From NCBI GenBank assembly GCA_902629495.1, contig CACORA010000005.1, forward strand, positions 1-64,000: a DNA stretch of 64,000 nt. Direction: 5' to 3'. Below the pieces are notes generated by a model. It had not been told where the DNA came from. It saw only the letters and a list, made by a program, of their open reading frames with translations, and did not search any database. Of the stretch, positions 18,481-27,713 are shown one piece after another. The DNA is from Planctomycetaceae bacterium (lineage in GTDB: Bacteria > Planctomycetota > Planctomycetia > Pirellulales > UBA1268). A program made the translations under genes and the position numbers. Position 1 is the first letter of the stretch. Each line of letters starts with the position of its first letter.

Positions 18481-19899
18481 ATGATGAACCAGTGGTGTGT
18501 CAGGATAGCTGCAATCGCTCTTGTGATTGGAGGAATGTGTGGATATGAGCGAATGGTTCATGCAGCACACCCCAAAAATATCCTTTTTATTGCGATTGAT
18601 GACCTGAATCATTGGGTTGGTCATCTTGGTCGACACCCTCAGGCGAAAACACCCAATATTGATCGATTGGCTGCATCCGGTGTGACATTTACGAATGCAT
18701 ACTGTACAGCCCCAGCATGCAATCCTTCTCGTGCATCGCTTCTATCGGGGATGCGTCCAAGTACAACAGGATGTTATCTCAATCCACATAACTGGCATGT
18801 CGGTATTTCAGAAGACAAGTTATTGAATTCGTGCCTCGGGAAACACGGGTATCGTGTCTATGGTGCTGGCAAAATCTATCACGGTCAAGAACGTGGAGGA
18901 TTCTGGGATGAGTACTTTGATGGGCGCATTGCTTCTCCAGCACGGCATCCAGAGGCAAAAAATGATGGAGTAGGAGGCATTCGATTTTATCCACTTGATG
19001 GTCGTGATGAAGATATGCCAGATCATCAGGTGGTGAATTGGTGTATTGAAAAGCTTCAACAGAAAAGGCAGCAGCCATTTTTTATTGCATGCGGTCTTGT
19101 GAAGCCTCATATGCCTTTCAGCGTGCCAAAAAAGTGGTTTGACTTGTTTCCACTTGAATCCATTCAACTTCCGCCGTGGAAATCTGATGATCTAGATGAT
19201 ATTCCAAACGCTGGGCTCAAGATGGCTAAAGCGAATGGTGACCATGCAGATATCCTCAAAAGTGGTCGTTGGAAGGAGGCTGTGCAGGCGTATTTAGCGA
19301 CATGTGCTTTTTGTGATTATCAAGTCGGCCGCATGCTCGAGGGGCTCGAACAATCAGGACATAGAGATGATACGCTTGTTGTCCTCTGGTCCGATCATGG
19401 GTGGAGCCTCGGTGAGAAGTCACATTGGCGAAAGTTTGCTCTTTGGGAAGAACCAACGCGGACGGTATTGGTCTGGCGCGTGCCGGGTCTTACATCTGCC
19501 GGAACTGTTTGTAAACGTCCTGTGGACTACCTCTCAATCTATCCAACCATCCTTGATCTTGTTGATATACCCTTTCCAGCTCATCTCGAAGGACAAAGCC
19601 TGAAACCTCTATTAAGTAACGTCGATGCAGCATGGGATGCATCAGCTATAACGACACATGGTCGTGGACATCATGCGATTCGCACAGAACGTTGGCGGTA
19701 TATACGCTACGCAAATGGAGGAGAAGAACTTTACGATGAACAGAACGATCCACTGGAATATGAAAATCTTGCAGATCGTCCAGAATATGTGAACATCAAA
19801 ACAAGCCTTCAGCAACAACTTCCCAAAGATGAAGCAATCCCACTGCCTGAACGTGTGAATCAAAAAACAAGAAAACAACAAAAACAGAAACAACCCTAG
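18481..19899 (+). CDS. Sulfatase, iduronate-2-sulfatase-like
   Basis: Exported sulfatase of 472 residues. The start is taken at ATG 18481, after AAGGAA, because M-M-N-Q-W begins the signal peptide (to about A29); the frame is open further up (18379) without a ribosome site. Motifs: 'NILFIAIDDLNHW' (metal site), 'C80-N-P-S-R84-ASLLSG' (formylglycine site), 'GAGKIYHG', 'WSDHGWSLGEKSHW', 'RYANGGEELYDEQNDPLE'. The pattern ('DDLNHW', 'KIYHG', 'LGEKSHWRK') is that of the iduronate-2-sulfatase-like planctomycete group; the true substrate is unknown. The tail is rich in Lys and Gln. It follows the double sulfatase by about 250 bp on the same strand. Confidence 0.92.
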   Translation: MMNQWCVRIAAIALVIGGMCGYERMVHAAHPKNILFIAIDDLNHWVGHLGRHPQAKTPNIDRLAASGVTFTNAYCTAPACNPSRASLLSGMRPSTTGCYLNPHNWHVGISEDKLLNSCLGKHGYRVYGAGKIYHGQERGGFWDEYFDGRIASPARHPEAKNDGVGGIRFYPLDGRDEDMPDHQVVNWCIEKLQQKRQQPFFIACGLVKPHMPFSVPKKWFDLFPLESIQLPPWKSDDLDDIPNAGLKMAKANGDHADILKSGRWKEAVQAYLATCAFCDYQVGRMLEGLEQSGHRDDTLVVLWSDHGWSLGEKSHWRKFALWEEPTRTVLVWRVPGLTSAGTVCKRPVDYLSIYPTILDLVDIPFPAHLEGQSLKPLLSNVDAAWDASAITTHGRGHHAIRTERWRYIRYANGGEELYDEQNDPLEYENLADRPEYVNIKTSLQQQLPKDEAIPLPERVNQKTRKQQKQKQP

Positions 19900-20249
19900 C
19901 AACTTGTGTGTCTAGAGAGAATGATTGTATTTGAGGTTGTATGCGATGCAGGATAAAAACACAGTAGGTATTGTCACAAGTAACGATGCGGATGACTCAT
20001 TGATCAGCATGTGTTCGCGGTCAAGGCGTTCTGTCAGATCGATCCCCTTGTTGTATGATTTTTGATTGAGATATGCTCTTGTATATTGGGGGAATAGCGT
20101 GAGGAGTGAAAATATTGTCGGAGCGTGGAAGGGCCAAAACTCTAACCCCGCGGCATACGTTTGCTCCTTCTGAAGCAAAGTTCATTTTTTCATAATAAAC
20201 AATAGTGTGTCAGTGATTGCTTTTTGAACTGATAAATGGAGTGTGCGGC
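19900..20249. other. Intergenic region between two sulfatase genes (350 bp), nothing recognised
   Basis: No gene is supported. A minus-strand open frame (19912-20178, 88 codons) lacks a ribosome site and has no recognisable composition or motif. The region presumably carries the promoter of the next sulfatase. Confidence 0.5.
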
Positions 20250-21815
20250 ATGTCGTACGACAATAAGAATAGTTTTTTCTATCCGCCGAAGGTCATTGGA
20301 CTCTTTTTGACCTTCGGATTCTTGATGGTAGCAGCAACTCTGCATGGCTCAGCACGTGCTTCAACAAAGCGACCAAATATTCTCTTTATCATTGTTGATG
20401 ATCAATCACCATTTGACTTTCATTTTTATAATCCGAAGTCGACACTCGTAACACCAGTCATTAACCGACTCGCAAACGAGGGAATGGTTTTTGATGCGGC
20501 GTATCACATGGGTTCCTTTTCCGGAGCAGTCTGTACGCCAAGTCGACATATGGTGATGTGTGGGCGAACGGTGTGGCATTTACCGATAGGTCCAAAACAA
20601 TCAAAAATCGAAAAAGCTGACACGGTTCGAACAGATACTTTCCGGAGGATATGTCCACCTGATATTGCTCAGCATACGCTTCCATCGGTCTTCAATCAGG
20701 CAGGCTATGACACGATGCGTACATGTAAGCGAGGGAATAGTTATCGTGATGCAAACGCTCTATTTACGGTCTGCCAAGATGCCACAAAGCGTGGCGGAAC
20801 AGATGACACCGGGAGCGCGTGGCATGCAGAGCAAGTGCTACAGTTTCTTGAAACCAGGCAAAACACACGGGATACAGATCCATTTATGATTTATTTTGGT
20901 TTTTCTCATCCGCACGACACACGAGATGGCACACCAGAATATCTTTCACACTACGGCGCAACGAATCACCGTGAGAAGCATGCGATTCCAGAAAAAAATA
21001 AAAAACATCCCCCACTCCCACCGAATTGGTTACCCATGCATCCATTTGATCATGGACACATGGACGTTCGGGATGAGGTGAGTGTGAGTGGCGTATGGAA
21101 AAACCGTGACGAACAAACCATTCGTAATGAAATTGGGAGAGAATTCGCATGCAGCGAAAACATTGATGCACAAATCGGACGTGTACTTGACAGGCTCTCG
21201 GAGATGGGCGAACTCGAGAACACCTGGATTTTTTATACGGCTGACCACGGGATGGCGATCGGTCGTCATGGCCTGCAGGGCAAGCAAAATCTGTATGAGC
21301 ATACGTGGCGTGTGCCGCTGATTGTAAAAGGTCCTGGTGTTATTCCAGGTAGTCGTGCCATAGGGAATACATATCTTACTGATACGTTGGCCACACTCTG
21401 TGATATCTGCGGTATTCAGTCTCCTTCTTCAAACGAAGGCAAAAGTTTTTTGCCTGTTCTCCAAGGGCACCAGAAGGTCATACGCGATGTATTGTATGGC
21501 GTGTATTGTGGTGGCCAAAAACCTGGAATGCGAAGTGTACGAAAGGGGGATTGGAAGTTGATCAAGTACGAATCACCCTCTGGAGGATTGCATACACAGT
21601 TATTCAATCTTAAGGATAACCCTCATGAGTTTATTGATGATCACCATATTGCATCCGTGAGCCAGGTACTTCCTGGAGTGCCACAGCCATCTCAAAAAAA
21701 CTTGGCAGATGATGGTTTGTATGCAGATAGGCGAGAGGACATGGAGGCATTACTTCTCAGTGAAATGGAGAGGCTCCATGATCCCTATCGGTTTTCTGAC
21801 CAGATAAAAGAATAA
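20250..21815 (+). CDS. Sulfatase with C-T-P-S-R site
   Basis: Exported sulfatase of 521 residues from the ATG at 20250 (an upstream in-frame TTG at 20217 has no ribosome site). A hydrophobic segment at about 14-33 with S-A-R-A-S forms the signal peptide. Motifs: 'NILFIIVDDQSPFDF' metal site; C95-T-P-S-R99 followed by 'HMVMCGRTVWHLP' where most sulfatases have a Leu-Leu-Thr-Gly; 'YTADHGMAIGRHGLQGKQNLYEH'; 'KGDWKLIKYES'. The 'DHGMAIGRHGLQGKQNLYEH' signature is typical of a large polysaccharide sulfatase group that includes choline-sulfatase-like proteins. Substrate is not deducible. The spacing to neighbours suggests its own promoter. Confidence 0.92.
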   Translation: MSYDNKNSFFYPPKVIGLFLTFGFLMVAATLHGSARASTKRPNILFIIVDDQSPFDFHFYNPKSTLVTPVINRLANEGMVFDAAYHMGSFSGAVCTPSRHMVMCGRTVWHLPIGPKQSKIEKADTVRTDTFRRICPPDIAQHTLPSVFNQAGYDTMRTCKRGNSYRDANALFTVCQDATKRGGTDDTGSAWHAEQVLQFLETRQNTRDTDPFMIYFGFSHPHDTRDGTPEYLSHYGATNHREKHAIPEKNKKHPPLPPNWLPMHPFDHGHMDVRDEVSVSGVWKNRDEQTIRNEIGREFACSENIDAQIGRVLDRLSEMGELENTWIFYTADHGMAIGRHGLQGKQNLYEHTWRVPLIVKGPGVIPGSRAIGNTYLTDTLATLCDICGIQSPSSNEGKSFLPVLQGHQKVIRDVLYGVYCGGQKPGMRSVRKGDWKLIKYESPSGGLHTQLFNLKDNPHEFIDDHHIASVSQVLPGVPQPSQKNLADDGLYADRREDMEALLLSEMERLHDPYRFSDQIKE

Positions 21816-21984
21816 TGTGTTGAGTACTGTTATTTCGAGATAAAAAGGCGTTTGGCTCCGACTCAATAGAAACTCGATTTATTTGGTGGATAGTACATGG
21901 AGTCAGAAACAAGTTCACATCATTTCTTATGCATAAGCTTGGTTGGGCTGCTACAATCTTCCACGGTCACGGGAGACATAACAG

Positions 21985-22212
21985 ATGTCTGAGAATAACG
22001 ACGGTACAAAGAGTCGGTTGGGGTTGTCACTCTTCATTGTATATGTGCTCATGTATGGTGGGTTCATGGGGCTTGTTCTTGGTCGCCCTGACTTATTGTC
22101 ATGGCGTCCATTTGGAGGAGTGAATTTAGCAATTGCTTCGGGCATGGGTCTCATAGCAGCAGCCTGTGTACTGGCTTTCGTTTACATGGTGGCACGAGCG
22201 ACCAAGTCATAG
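21985..22212 (+). CDS. DUF485 family membrane protein
   Basis: A 75-residue protein with two predicted membrane segments (about residues 13-34 and 48-69: 'LSLFIVYVLMYGGFMGLVLG', 'LAIASGMGLIAAACVLAFVY'), characteristic of DUF485 (YjcH-like) proteins, which are nearly always encoded directly before ActP-type symporters. Here the symporter follows 13 bp downstream. GGGAG lies about 8 bases before the ATG. It probably assists or forms a complex with the symporter; its role in the family is not well defined. Confidence 0.85.
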   Translation: MSENNDGTKSRLGLSLFIVYVLMYGGFMGLVLGRPDLLSWRPFGGVNLAIASGMGLIAAACVLAFVYMVARATKS

Positions 22213-22225
22213 GAATACGCATAAC

Positions 22226-23983
22226 ATGCTTCATGTAACATCGCCACTTGCAGTATTTATTTTTGCAGCATTTGTAATAGGTGTTATTGGCTTATCTTTT
22301 TGGCTGGGTCGAAAAAAGCAATCATCACAAGCTTATTATGCTGCGCATGGGCAAGTGCATTGGTTTGTGAATGGAATCGCATTTGCCGGCGACTATCTCT
22401 CCGCAGCTTCTTTTTTAGGAATCTGTGGAATGATTGCTTTCGCAGGTTACGATGGATTTCTCTACTCTATCGGTTTTCTAGCCGGCTGGATTGTCGCTCT
22501 GTTTGTGATTGCTGAGCCTATTAAGGCACTTGGGCGGTTTACGTTCGCCGATGCACTTGATGCAAAATTCAACAGCCGTGGAATCAAGATGGCTGTTGCA
22601 ATTTCTACGCTTGTCGTGAGTGTTTTCTATCTTATTCCACAGATGGTTGGTGCCGGTTCACTCATTACACCGTTACTGGGTCTGCCTCAGTCGGTCGGAG
22701 TCATTTTGGTCGGCATTGCCGTGACCTTGATTGTTGTTACAGCCGGCATGGTATCGACCACGTGGGTTCAATTCATAAAAGGATCACTTCTTGTGTTTTT
22801 CTGTGGCATTCTCACGGTTCTCATTCTGTATCGGGGATTAGAGGTAAACGCTGGACGTCCTGGTTTGGAAGATAGAACACCGCAAGTCAAGACACTCAGT
22901 CCCGATGGAACTGTGCTTGTTGATGGGAAGCCACAAGCAAAGGGTTCTCATGACCTTCGCCCAGTTGGCACAATTTTGAGACTGCCTGATCGCTATGAAG
23001 GCAAGAGATCGACCGGTCCATTAAGACCACTTGAATATCTCGCAGCACTCGAAGACTCCACGGTTATTACATGGTCTGCTAAGCGGTACACAGATGAAGA
23101 AGGAACACATATTAGGTATTCACCTGTTGAGCGAAAAGGAGCAGATCTTTTGAAGCCCGGTGGATACTTTAAAGGTCTGTCAAGCGGCACACTAACTGGT
23201 CGACTGGATTTTGCAAGTCTTATGCTTGCTCTTTTTTGTGGTACTGCATCACTGCCACATATCCTCATTCGCTACTATACAGTCAAGGACGGTGCGGCCG
23301 CACGCAAGAGTACAGTTGTTGGTATAGCAGCAATTGGTGTGTTCTATGTGCTCACACTCTATTTGGGGCTTGGTGCTATGACGAGCGGTGGTTTAGATCC
23401 CACTGATACGAACATGGCAGCTCCACTTCTCGCAAAGTCATTCAGTACCACACTCTTTGCAATTATTTCAGCCATTGCTTTCACGACCGTCCTAGGCACG
23501 GTCAGTGGTCTTATCATGGCGGGCAGTGGGGCTGTTGCGCACGACCTTGTGGAGAATGTGTTTGGCGTACAGATGAGTGATTCAGAGAAAGTTCGCTGCG
23601 GTAAACTATCAGCGGTCGCTTTAGGTGTCATTGCAATGGCACTTGGTATTCTCTTTAAGCAGTTTAATGTCAGTTTCCTTGTGGGCTGGGCATTTAACAT
23701 AGCTGCCAGTGCGAATCTGCCTGCTCTGGTGATGCTATTGTTTTGGCCAAGAACGACTAAACAAGGAATCATTGCATCCGTCACTGTCGGAATGGTGTCA
23801 TCCCTTGGTTGGATTTTGCTTTCAGCGGATACCTTTGAGAAGGTGTATGGTCTTTCACGAGACTTGTCTCCCATGCCATTTAGCCAGCCAGGTCTTGTGA
23901 CAATACCCCTCGGTTTCCTCGTATTAGTGGGGGTTTCATTGATCACACATCGCCCTGACGCAGTGACGCAAAAAGGGGGGTAG
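22226..23983 (+). CDS. ActP-like sodium/solute (acetate) symporter with long extramembrane insert
   Basis: Sodium:solute symporter family, closest in pattern to the cation/acetate symporter ActP. The start is ATG 22226 (AGGA upstream); an upstream in-frame start at 22166 would overlap the DUF485 gene. The protein is about 585 residues with many hydrophobic segments. Diagnostic stretches: 'FAGDYLSAASFLGICGMIAFAGYDGFLYSIGFLAGW', 'EPIKALGRFTFADAL', 'YLIPQMVGAGSLI', 'TWVQFIKGSLLVF', 'LIMAGSGAVAHDL'. A hydrophilic insert of about 110 residues (roughly 205-315, 'TLSPDGTVLVDGKPQ' to 'DLLKPGGYFKG') separates membrane segments. Transported solute is inferred from family only; short-chain carboxylates are the first guess. 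Confidence 0.9.
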   Translation: MLHVTSPLAVFIFAAFVIGVIGLSFWLGRKKQSSQAYYAAHGQVHWFVNGIAFAGDYLSAASFLGICGMIAFAGYDGFLYSIGFLAGWIVALFVIAEPIKALGRFTFADALDAKFNSRGIKMAVAISTLVVSVFYLIPQMVGAGSLITPLLGLPQSVGVILVGIAVTLIVVTAGMVSTTWVQFIKGSLLVFFCGILTVLILYRGLEVNAGRPGLEDRTPQVKTLSPDGTVLVDGKPQAKGSHDLRPVGTILRLPDRYEGKRSTGPLRPLEYLAALEDSTVITWSAKRYTDEEGTHIRYSPVERKGADLLKPGGYFKGLSSGTLTGRLDFASLMLALFCGTASLPHILIRYYTVKDGAAARKSTVVGIAAIGVFYVLTLYLGLGAMTSGGLDPTDTNMAAPLLAKSFSTTLFAIISAIAFTTVLGTVSGLIMAGSGAVAHDLVENVFGVQMSDSEKVRCGKLSAVALGVIAMALGILFKQFNVSFLVGWAFNIAASANLPALVMLLFWPRTTKQGIIASVTVGMVSSLGWILLSADTFEKVYGLSRDLSPMPFSQPGLVTIPLGFLVLVGVSLITHRPDAVTQKGG

Positions 23984-23993
23984 AATTGCGGTG

Positions 23994-24542
23994 ATGCACC
24001 GCAAAAAGCCAACGCCTCCAATTCGTCCTATTCTGCAATGCTCGGCGAGCCAATTGCCAGCGATTCAGAAGATATTTAATGATGCAATCTTGCACTCAAC
24101 GGCTTTGTACGAATATGTACCAAGAGATGAGAAAATCATGCAGGCATGGTTGTCATCAAAGCAGAACAATAATATTCCTGTTATTGGTATTGAATGGGAG
24201 CCTGGCGTTCTCGCCGGATTTGCAACGTGGGGAGAATTTCGGCCTCGTGCTGCATATAAATATGCAGTAGAGCACTCTGTTTATGTCGATGAGCAATTTC
24301 GCGGCGAGGGCATTGGCAGACAACTCTTGGAAGCTTTGATAGATGCTGCAAAGCAACATGAACGGCATTCGCTGATTGCGGGTATTGATGCAACAAACGT
24401 AGCGAGTGTTGCGCTTCATAGCTCACTAGGATTTCACTGCTGTGGCACCGTTCGTGAAGCAGGCTTTAAGTTTGGGAAATGGCTTGATCTCGAGTTTTGG
24501 CAACTACTTTTGCCAACACCAGCCAACCCAAAGGATGGATAA
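23994..24542 (+). CDS. GNAT acetyltransferase, phosphinothricin acetyltransferase-like
   Basis: A cytoplasmic N-acetyltransferase of about 182 residues. The acetyl-CoA binding motif is V-D-E-Q-F-R-G-E-G-I-G-R-Q-L-L; family landmarks are 'IFNDAILHSTALYEYVPRD' near the N-terminus and 'SLGFHCCGTVREAGFKFGKWLDL' near the C-terminus, as in Pat/Bar-type and YncA-type enzymes that acetylate amino acid-like amines. The GTG at 23991 and ATG at 23994 are adjacent, and GGGGGG lies 11-16 bases upstream of 23991, so the start is uncertain by one codon. It begins just after the symporter stop, in the same orientation; co-transcription is likely. Substrate unknown. Confidence 0.88.
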   Translation: MHRKKPTPPIRPILQCSASQLPAIQKIFNDAILHSTALYEYVPRDEKIMQAWLSSKQNNNIPVIGIEWEPGVLAGFATWGEFRPRAAYKYAVEHSVYVDEQFRGEGIGRQLLEALIDAAKQHERHSLIAGIDATNVASVALHSSLGFHCCGTVREAGFKFGKWLDLEFWQLLLPTPANPKDG

Positions 24543-24556
24543 ATAATACGATGTGA

Positions 24557-24572
24557 AAAGTCGTTCGGCTTT
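24557..24572. terminator. Possible bidirectional hairpin between convergent genes
   Basis: AAAGTC, loop GTTC, GGCTTT: a six-pair stem with one G-T wobble, flanked by A-rich sequence on the left but no clean T-tract on the right. Its place between convergent GNAT and small-protein genes suits a terminator. Weak by sequence alone. Confidence 0.3.
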
Positions 24573-24631
24573 ATCTCAAAAGGATGAAGCAATTGTTTTC
24601 CAAAAGGAGTCGTTTCGAATGTACACCTGCA

Positions 24632-24880
24632 TTAGGCGACGGGTTTTCTAAAGCTCCTGTAGGCTTGCAATACATCATGAAGATCTGAAGTGATACTAAT
24701 TTCATCTTCTGCAAAGTCGCTCAACCAGGTTCGGTCACTTTCTGCAGCATCAACGAGTAGAGGAAGAATGTCACCGAGTGTTACACGCACTCGATTCGAA
24801 TCAGTTGATTCATGAAGCACCGAGGTGGCTGGTGCAAGAGTTTCCGGACCTGTGTAGATTCTGAGTTTTCGAATAGCCAT
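24632..24880 (-). CDS. Small protein of unknown function (82 residues)
   Basis: I do not recognise a named family. The start is placed at ATG 24880 because AAGGGAG lies about 9 bases upstream; an in-frame ATG at 24928 lacks one. The product starts M-A-I-R-K-L-R-I-Y-T-G-P-E and continues with a helical acidic part (LGDILPLLVDAAESDRTWLSDFAEDEISITSDLHDVLQAY pattern in shorter pieces). No signal peptide, membrane segment or Cys pair is seen, so it is probably cytoplasmic. Codon usage and the good ribosome site argue for a real gene. It is downstream of FloA and may be co-transcribed with it, about 200 bp apart. Confidence 0.65.
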   Translation of the reverse strand: MAIRKLRIYTGPETLAPATSVLHESTDSNRVRVTLGDILPLLVDAAESDRTWLSDFAEDEISITSDLHDVLQAYRSFRKPVA

Positions 24881-25077
24881 ATGGCACACTCCCTTGCCAA
24901 CGAATGTCTGGAGAAAGCAGTGGGCCAAATCAGTTTGGCCGTCTTCATGACGAGCACTACTCTCACAGCACTTAATATCGGCAGAAAATGGCCGTAAAGT
25001 TTGGCTGAATTTCCCGGATGAGTCGGATTATGCCATTTATGATGGCAAACTGCGGAAAGAGGGGGTTTGTGAAAAGA

Positions 25078-26019
25078 TTAGCTCTTCCCGTTCACGGTCA
25101 CATGACCAGCACGGAAAGCATCGCCAATACTTTTTGGAACCAATGCCTCGGCCCGCAGGAGTTGGGCACGATTGTCAGCGGTCTCAGCCTTCATTTCCTG
25201 CTCTCTCGCAATCGCAACACTTCGACGTTCTTCTGCTTTTGCTTGTGCTACCCTTGTATCGGCCTCAGCTTGATCTGCCTGAAGTCGAGCACCTATGTTT
25301 TCACCTACTTCGATATCAGCAATATCAATCGAAACAATTTGGAATGCTGTTTGGGCATCAAGCCCTCGTTCCAGTACAGCCTTGGAGATAGTATCTGGAT
25401 GTTCCATGACCTCAAAATGGCTTTGAGCAGATCCAATTGACGTGATAATACCCTCACCAACTCGAGCAATGATCGTTTCCTCTGTTGCCCCACCAATCAG
25501 TTGCTGAAGATTGGTTCGAACAGTAACCCGTGCACGAATTCGCAACTCGACACCATTTTTTGCAACGGCTGATAAGGTCGATTTGCCACTGGCAGCATCA
25601 GGACAGTCGATTACCTTCGGATTGACACTTGTCTGGACAGCATCAAGAACATCACGGCCTGCTAGATCAATTGCACACGTTCGATCAAAATCAAGATCTA
25701 AGTCAGCACGATGAGCAGCGATGAGTGCACGAATAACACGAGGTACATCTCCTCCGGCAAGATAATGCGCTTCAAGTCTTCGGCACGGAATATCTCTCCC
25801 AAGACCAGCCTGAGTCGCCATTATTTTTGCCTGGACAATGGTACGGGCATTGACCTTTCGTAACGTCATTCCGACCAGCTCCATAAAGGTCACAGCAGCC
25901 TTAGACCAGTAGGCTTGGAACCAAAGTTGACCGTAATTAAAAAGAAGGAGAAGCATGGTCAGGGCAGCGAGGCCCAGAATCACAGTCATGATTACAAAAA
26001 CAGGTGCGGGAATGTCCAT
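25078..26019 (-). CDS. floA: Flotillin-like protein FloA
   Basis: Membrane microdomain scaffold of the SPFH/flotillin-like FloA family (313 residues; family about 330). One N-terminal hydrophobic hairpin region (about 6-30: '[24 protein letters not shown]'), then the SPFH-like domain ('[23 protein letters not shown]', '[32 protein letters not shown]', '[17 protein letters not shown]'-like pattern) and a helical Ala/Glu/Gln-rich tail ('[19 protein letters not shown]', 'EQEMKAE'). GAGGAAA precedes the ATG at 26019. It lies 53 bp after MnmA. Role: organises membrane domains and protein quality control; in Bacillus it helps secretion and signalling. Identification is strong. Confidence 0.92.
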   Translation of the reverse strand: MDIPAPVFVIMTVILGLAALTMLLLLFNYGQLWFQAYWSKAAVTFMELVGMTLRKVNARTIVQAKIMATQAGLGRDIPCRRLEAHYLAGGDVPRVIRALIAAHRADLDLDFDRTCAIDLAGRDVLDAVQTSVNPKVIDCPDAASGKSTLSAVAKNGVELRIRARVTVRTNLQQLIGGATEETIIARVGEGIITSIGSAQSHFEVMEHPDTISKAVLERGLDAQTAFQIVSIDIADIEVGENIGARLQADQAEADTRVAQAKAEERRSVAIAREQEMKAETADNRAQLLRAEALVPKSIGDAFRAGHVTVNGKS

Positions 26020-26072
26020 CGAATTTCCTCTAGGGGTGCTTCATCCACTGACACTGCAAGCCTAGTTCGTGA

Positions 26073-27182
26073 TCAGGCGACAATCCAGCCGCCACCCAGC
26101 AGTTTATCGCCGTCATAGCAAACAGCCGGTTGCCCCGGAGAAATAGGACCTGGTGATATATCCGGGTAATCCGTAAATGTCGCAAAAAACCGTCCATCCT
26201 CACATGGGGTCACGCGCGCAGGAGCCGCTGATCGCTGTGCACGACATTGTACCTGACAGGAAAATGGGGTCCTTGGCGGCGTTCCAATCCAGGTTGCTTC
26301 AGTAGCCTCTAGATGGTGTTCAGGGACTCTTTCGCGATCTCCGACCACGATTCTGCATGATGCTGCCTCAATGCGAACGACATACAATGGCTTTCCTGTA
26401 GCAATACCTAACCCATGTCGTTGTCCAACAGTAAATTTTTCAATGCCATCATGTTGCCCAAGTTTCTCACCATCGATGGTTACGATGTCACCAGCGCGTG
26501 ACCCGCCTAATCGTGAGGCAACTAATCTGGCATGCTCTCCGGGAGCAACAAAGCATATTTCTTGGCTGTCTGGTTTATCTGCTGTTATAAGTCCCAAAGA
26601 GCTTGCTCGCTTCCGAACTTCCTGTTTCGAGAGATCTCCAACTGGGAGAAGCATTCGTGCAAGACGCTCATGGTTGATATCAAAAAGGACATACGATTGA
26701 TCTCGATCGCAATCTAAACCTCGACGAAGCACAGGACCGGATGAAGTTGGTGTTAATCGTGCGTAGTGGCCGGTTGCAATATGACTCGCCCCAACCGCAT
26801 CTGCATAGTCAAAGAGTCGACCAAATTTGAGCCACGAGTTACATCGAACACATGGATTGGGAGTGCGGCCGTGTCCATATTCACTGGTAAAATAATCGAT
26901 GATATGTTCAAAATCATCTGTGAGATCAAGTGAATACAGTGGAATGTCCAGCCGGTCGGCGACCCTTCGGGCATCAAGTGCATCGGCGGCAGAACAACAA
27001 CCCTGATGTCCTGGTCGAGGCGAAGAAACAATAGGTAATCCATCCGAACCTGTCGGCGGTGGGAGTACTGGTTGACCGTGTCGCATAAAGACACCTATAC
27101 AGTCATACCCTGCCTCAACCAGCATTGACGCTGCTACACTGGAATCCACACCACCAGACATTGCTACAAGTACTCGTGACAT
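26073..27182 (-). CDS. mnmA: tRNA-specific 2-thiouridylase MnmA
   Basis: Cytoplasmic enzyme that thiolates U34 of Lys, Glu and Gln tRNAs. 369 residues, usual length. The ATP-binding motif S-G-G-V-D-S-S is at 9-15, the first catalytic Cys in 'GRTPNPC111VRCN', 'TGHYAR' near 138-142, and the second Cys in 'PDSQEIC210FVAPG'. 'FTVGQRHGLGIA' and 'QCRAQRS' mark the C-terminal domains. The segment after 'VFMRHGQ' (about 35-60) is longer and Pro/Gly-rich than usual. The ATG at 27182 is one base after the stop of apt, showing tight coupling in the sigma-apt-mnmA run. Confidence 0.96.
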   Translation of the reverse strand: MSRVLVAMSGGVDSSVAASMLVEAGYDCIGVFMRHGQPVLPPPTGSDGLPIVSSPRPGHQGCCSAADALDARRVADRLDIPLYSLDLTDDFEHIIDYFTSEYGHGRTPNPCVRCNSWLKFGRLFDYADAVGASHIATGHYARLTPTSSGPVLRRGLDCDRDQSYVLFDINHERLARMLLPVGDLSKQEVRKRASSLGLITADKPDSQEICFVAPGEHARLVASRLGGSRAGDIVTIDGEKLGQHDGIEKFTVGQRHGLGIATGKPLYVVRIEAASCRIVVGDRERVPEHHLEATEATWIGTPPRTPFSCQVQCRAQRSAAPARVTPCEDGRFFATFTDYPDISPGPISPGQPAVCYDGDKLLGGGWIVA

Positions 27183-27183
27183 A

Positions 27184-27696
27184 TCAGTATCGTACTACTG
27201 ATTCAACGCGGTGTGGTAAAAGAAGTTCACGGCCGCCAAGGGCATCAAGTTCGACTAAGAAGGCTGCTCCTGCAACACGTGCCCCAGCTGACTCTACTAA
27301 CTTGATACAAGCTTGCGCTGTCCCGCCAGTTGCCAATACATCATCAACGATGAGAACATTTGATCCTTGTGCGAGTATACCGCGGTGCATTTCGAGGGTA
27401 TCGTGTCCATATTCAAGTTCATAATCATAGGAAATTGTGTCAGCTGGCAGTTTGCCGGGTTTACGAACAGGAATCACACCGACCCCTAAAGCGATTGCCA
27501 ACGGAGTTGCAAAAAGAAAACCACGTGCTTCAACAGCTGCTACTGCATGGATATCGACACCTTGCCAGGGAGCTGCAATCTGCTGAATAGCTTCTTTGAG
27601 GGCTTCTGGATGTGCGAGAAGCGGAGTGATATCTCGAAAGAGAATACCTGGCTTGGGAAAGTCAGGAATAGGACGAATGTGTTCGGAAAGATTCAT
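27184..27696 (-). CDS. apt: Adenine phosphoribosyltransferase
   Basis: Purine salvage enzyme: adenine + PRPP to AMP. 170 residues. N-terminal 'IRPIPDFPKPGILFRDITPLLAHP' is the diagnostic Apt segment; the PRPP-binding loop 'VLIVDDVLATGGTA' spans about 114-127; 'VEARGFLFATPLA' is the hood region. It ends one base before mnmA begins and starts 17 bp after the sigma factor gene stop. Cytoplasmic housekeeping function; identification is certain. Confidence 0.97.
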   Translation of the reverse strand: MNLSEHIRPIPDFPKPGILFRDITPLLAHPEALKEAIQQIAAPWQGVDIHAVAAVEARGFLFATPLAIALGVGVIPVRKPGKLPADTISYDYELEYGHDTLEMHRGILAQGSNVLIVDDVLATGGTAQACIKLVESAGARVAGAAFLVELDALGGRELLLPHRVESVVRY

Positions 27697-27713
27697 AGTA
27701 CGAGCCTAAGGGG

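Noticed and set aside
19912..20178. Minus-strand 88-codon frame between two sulfatases
   Set aside because: No ribosome site, no motif; the region is more plausibly promoter.
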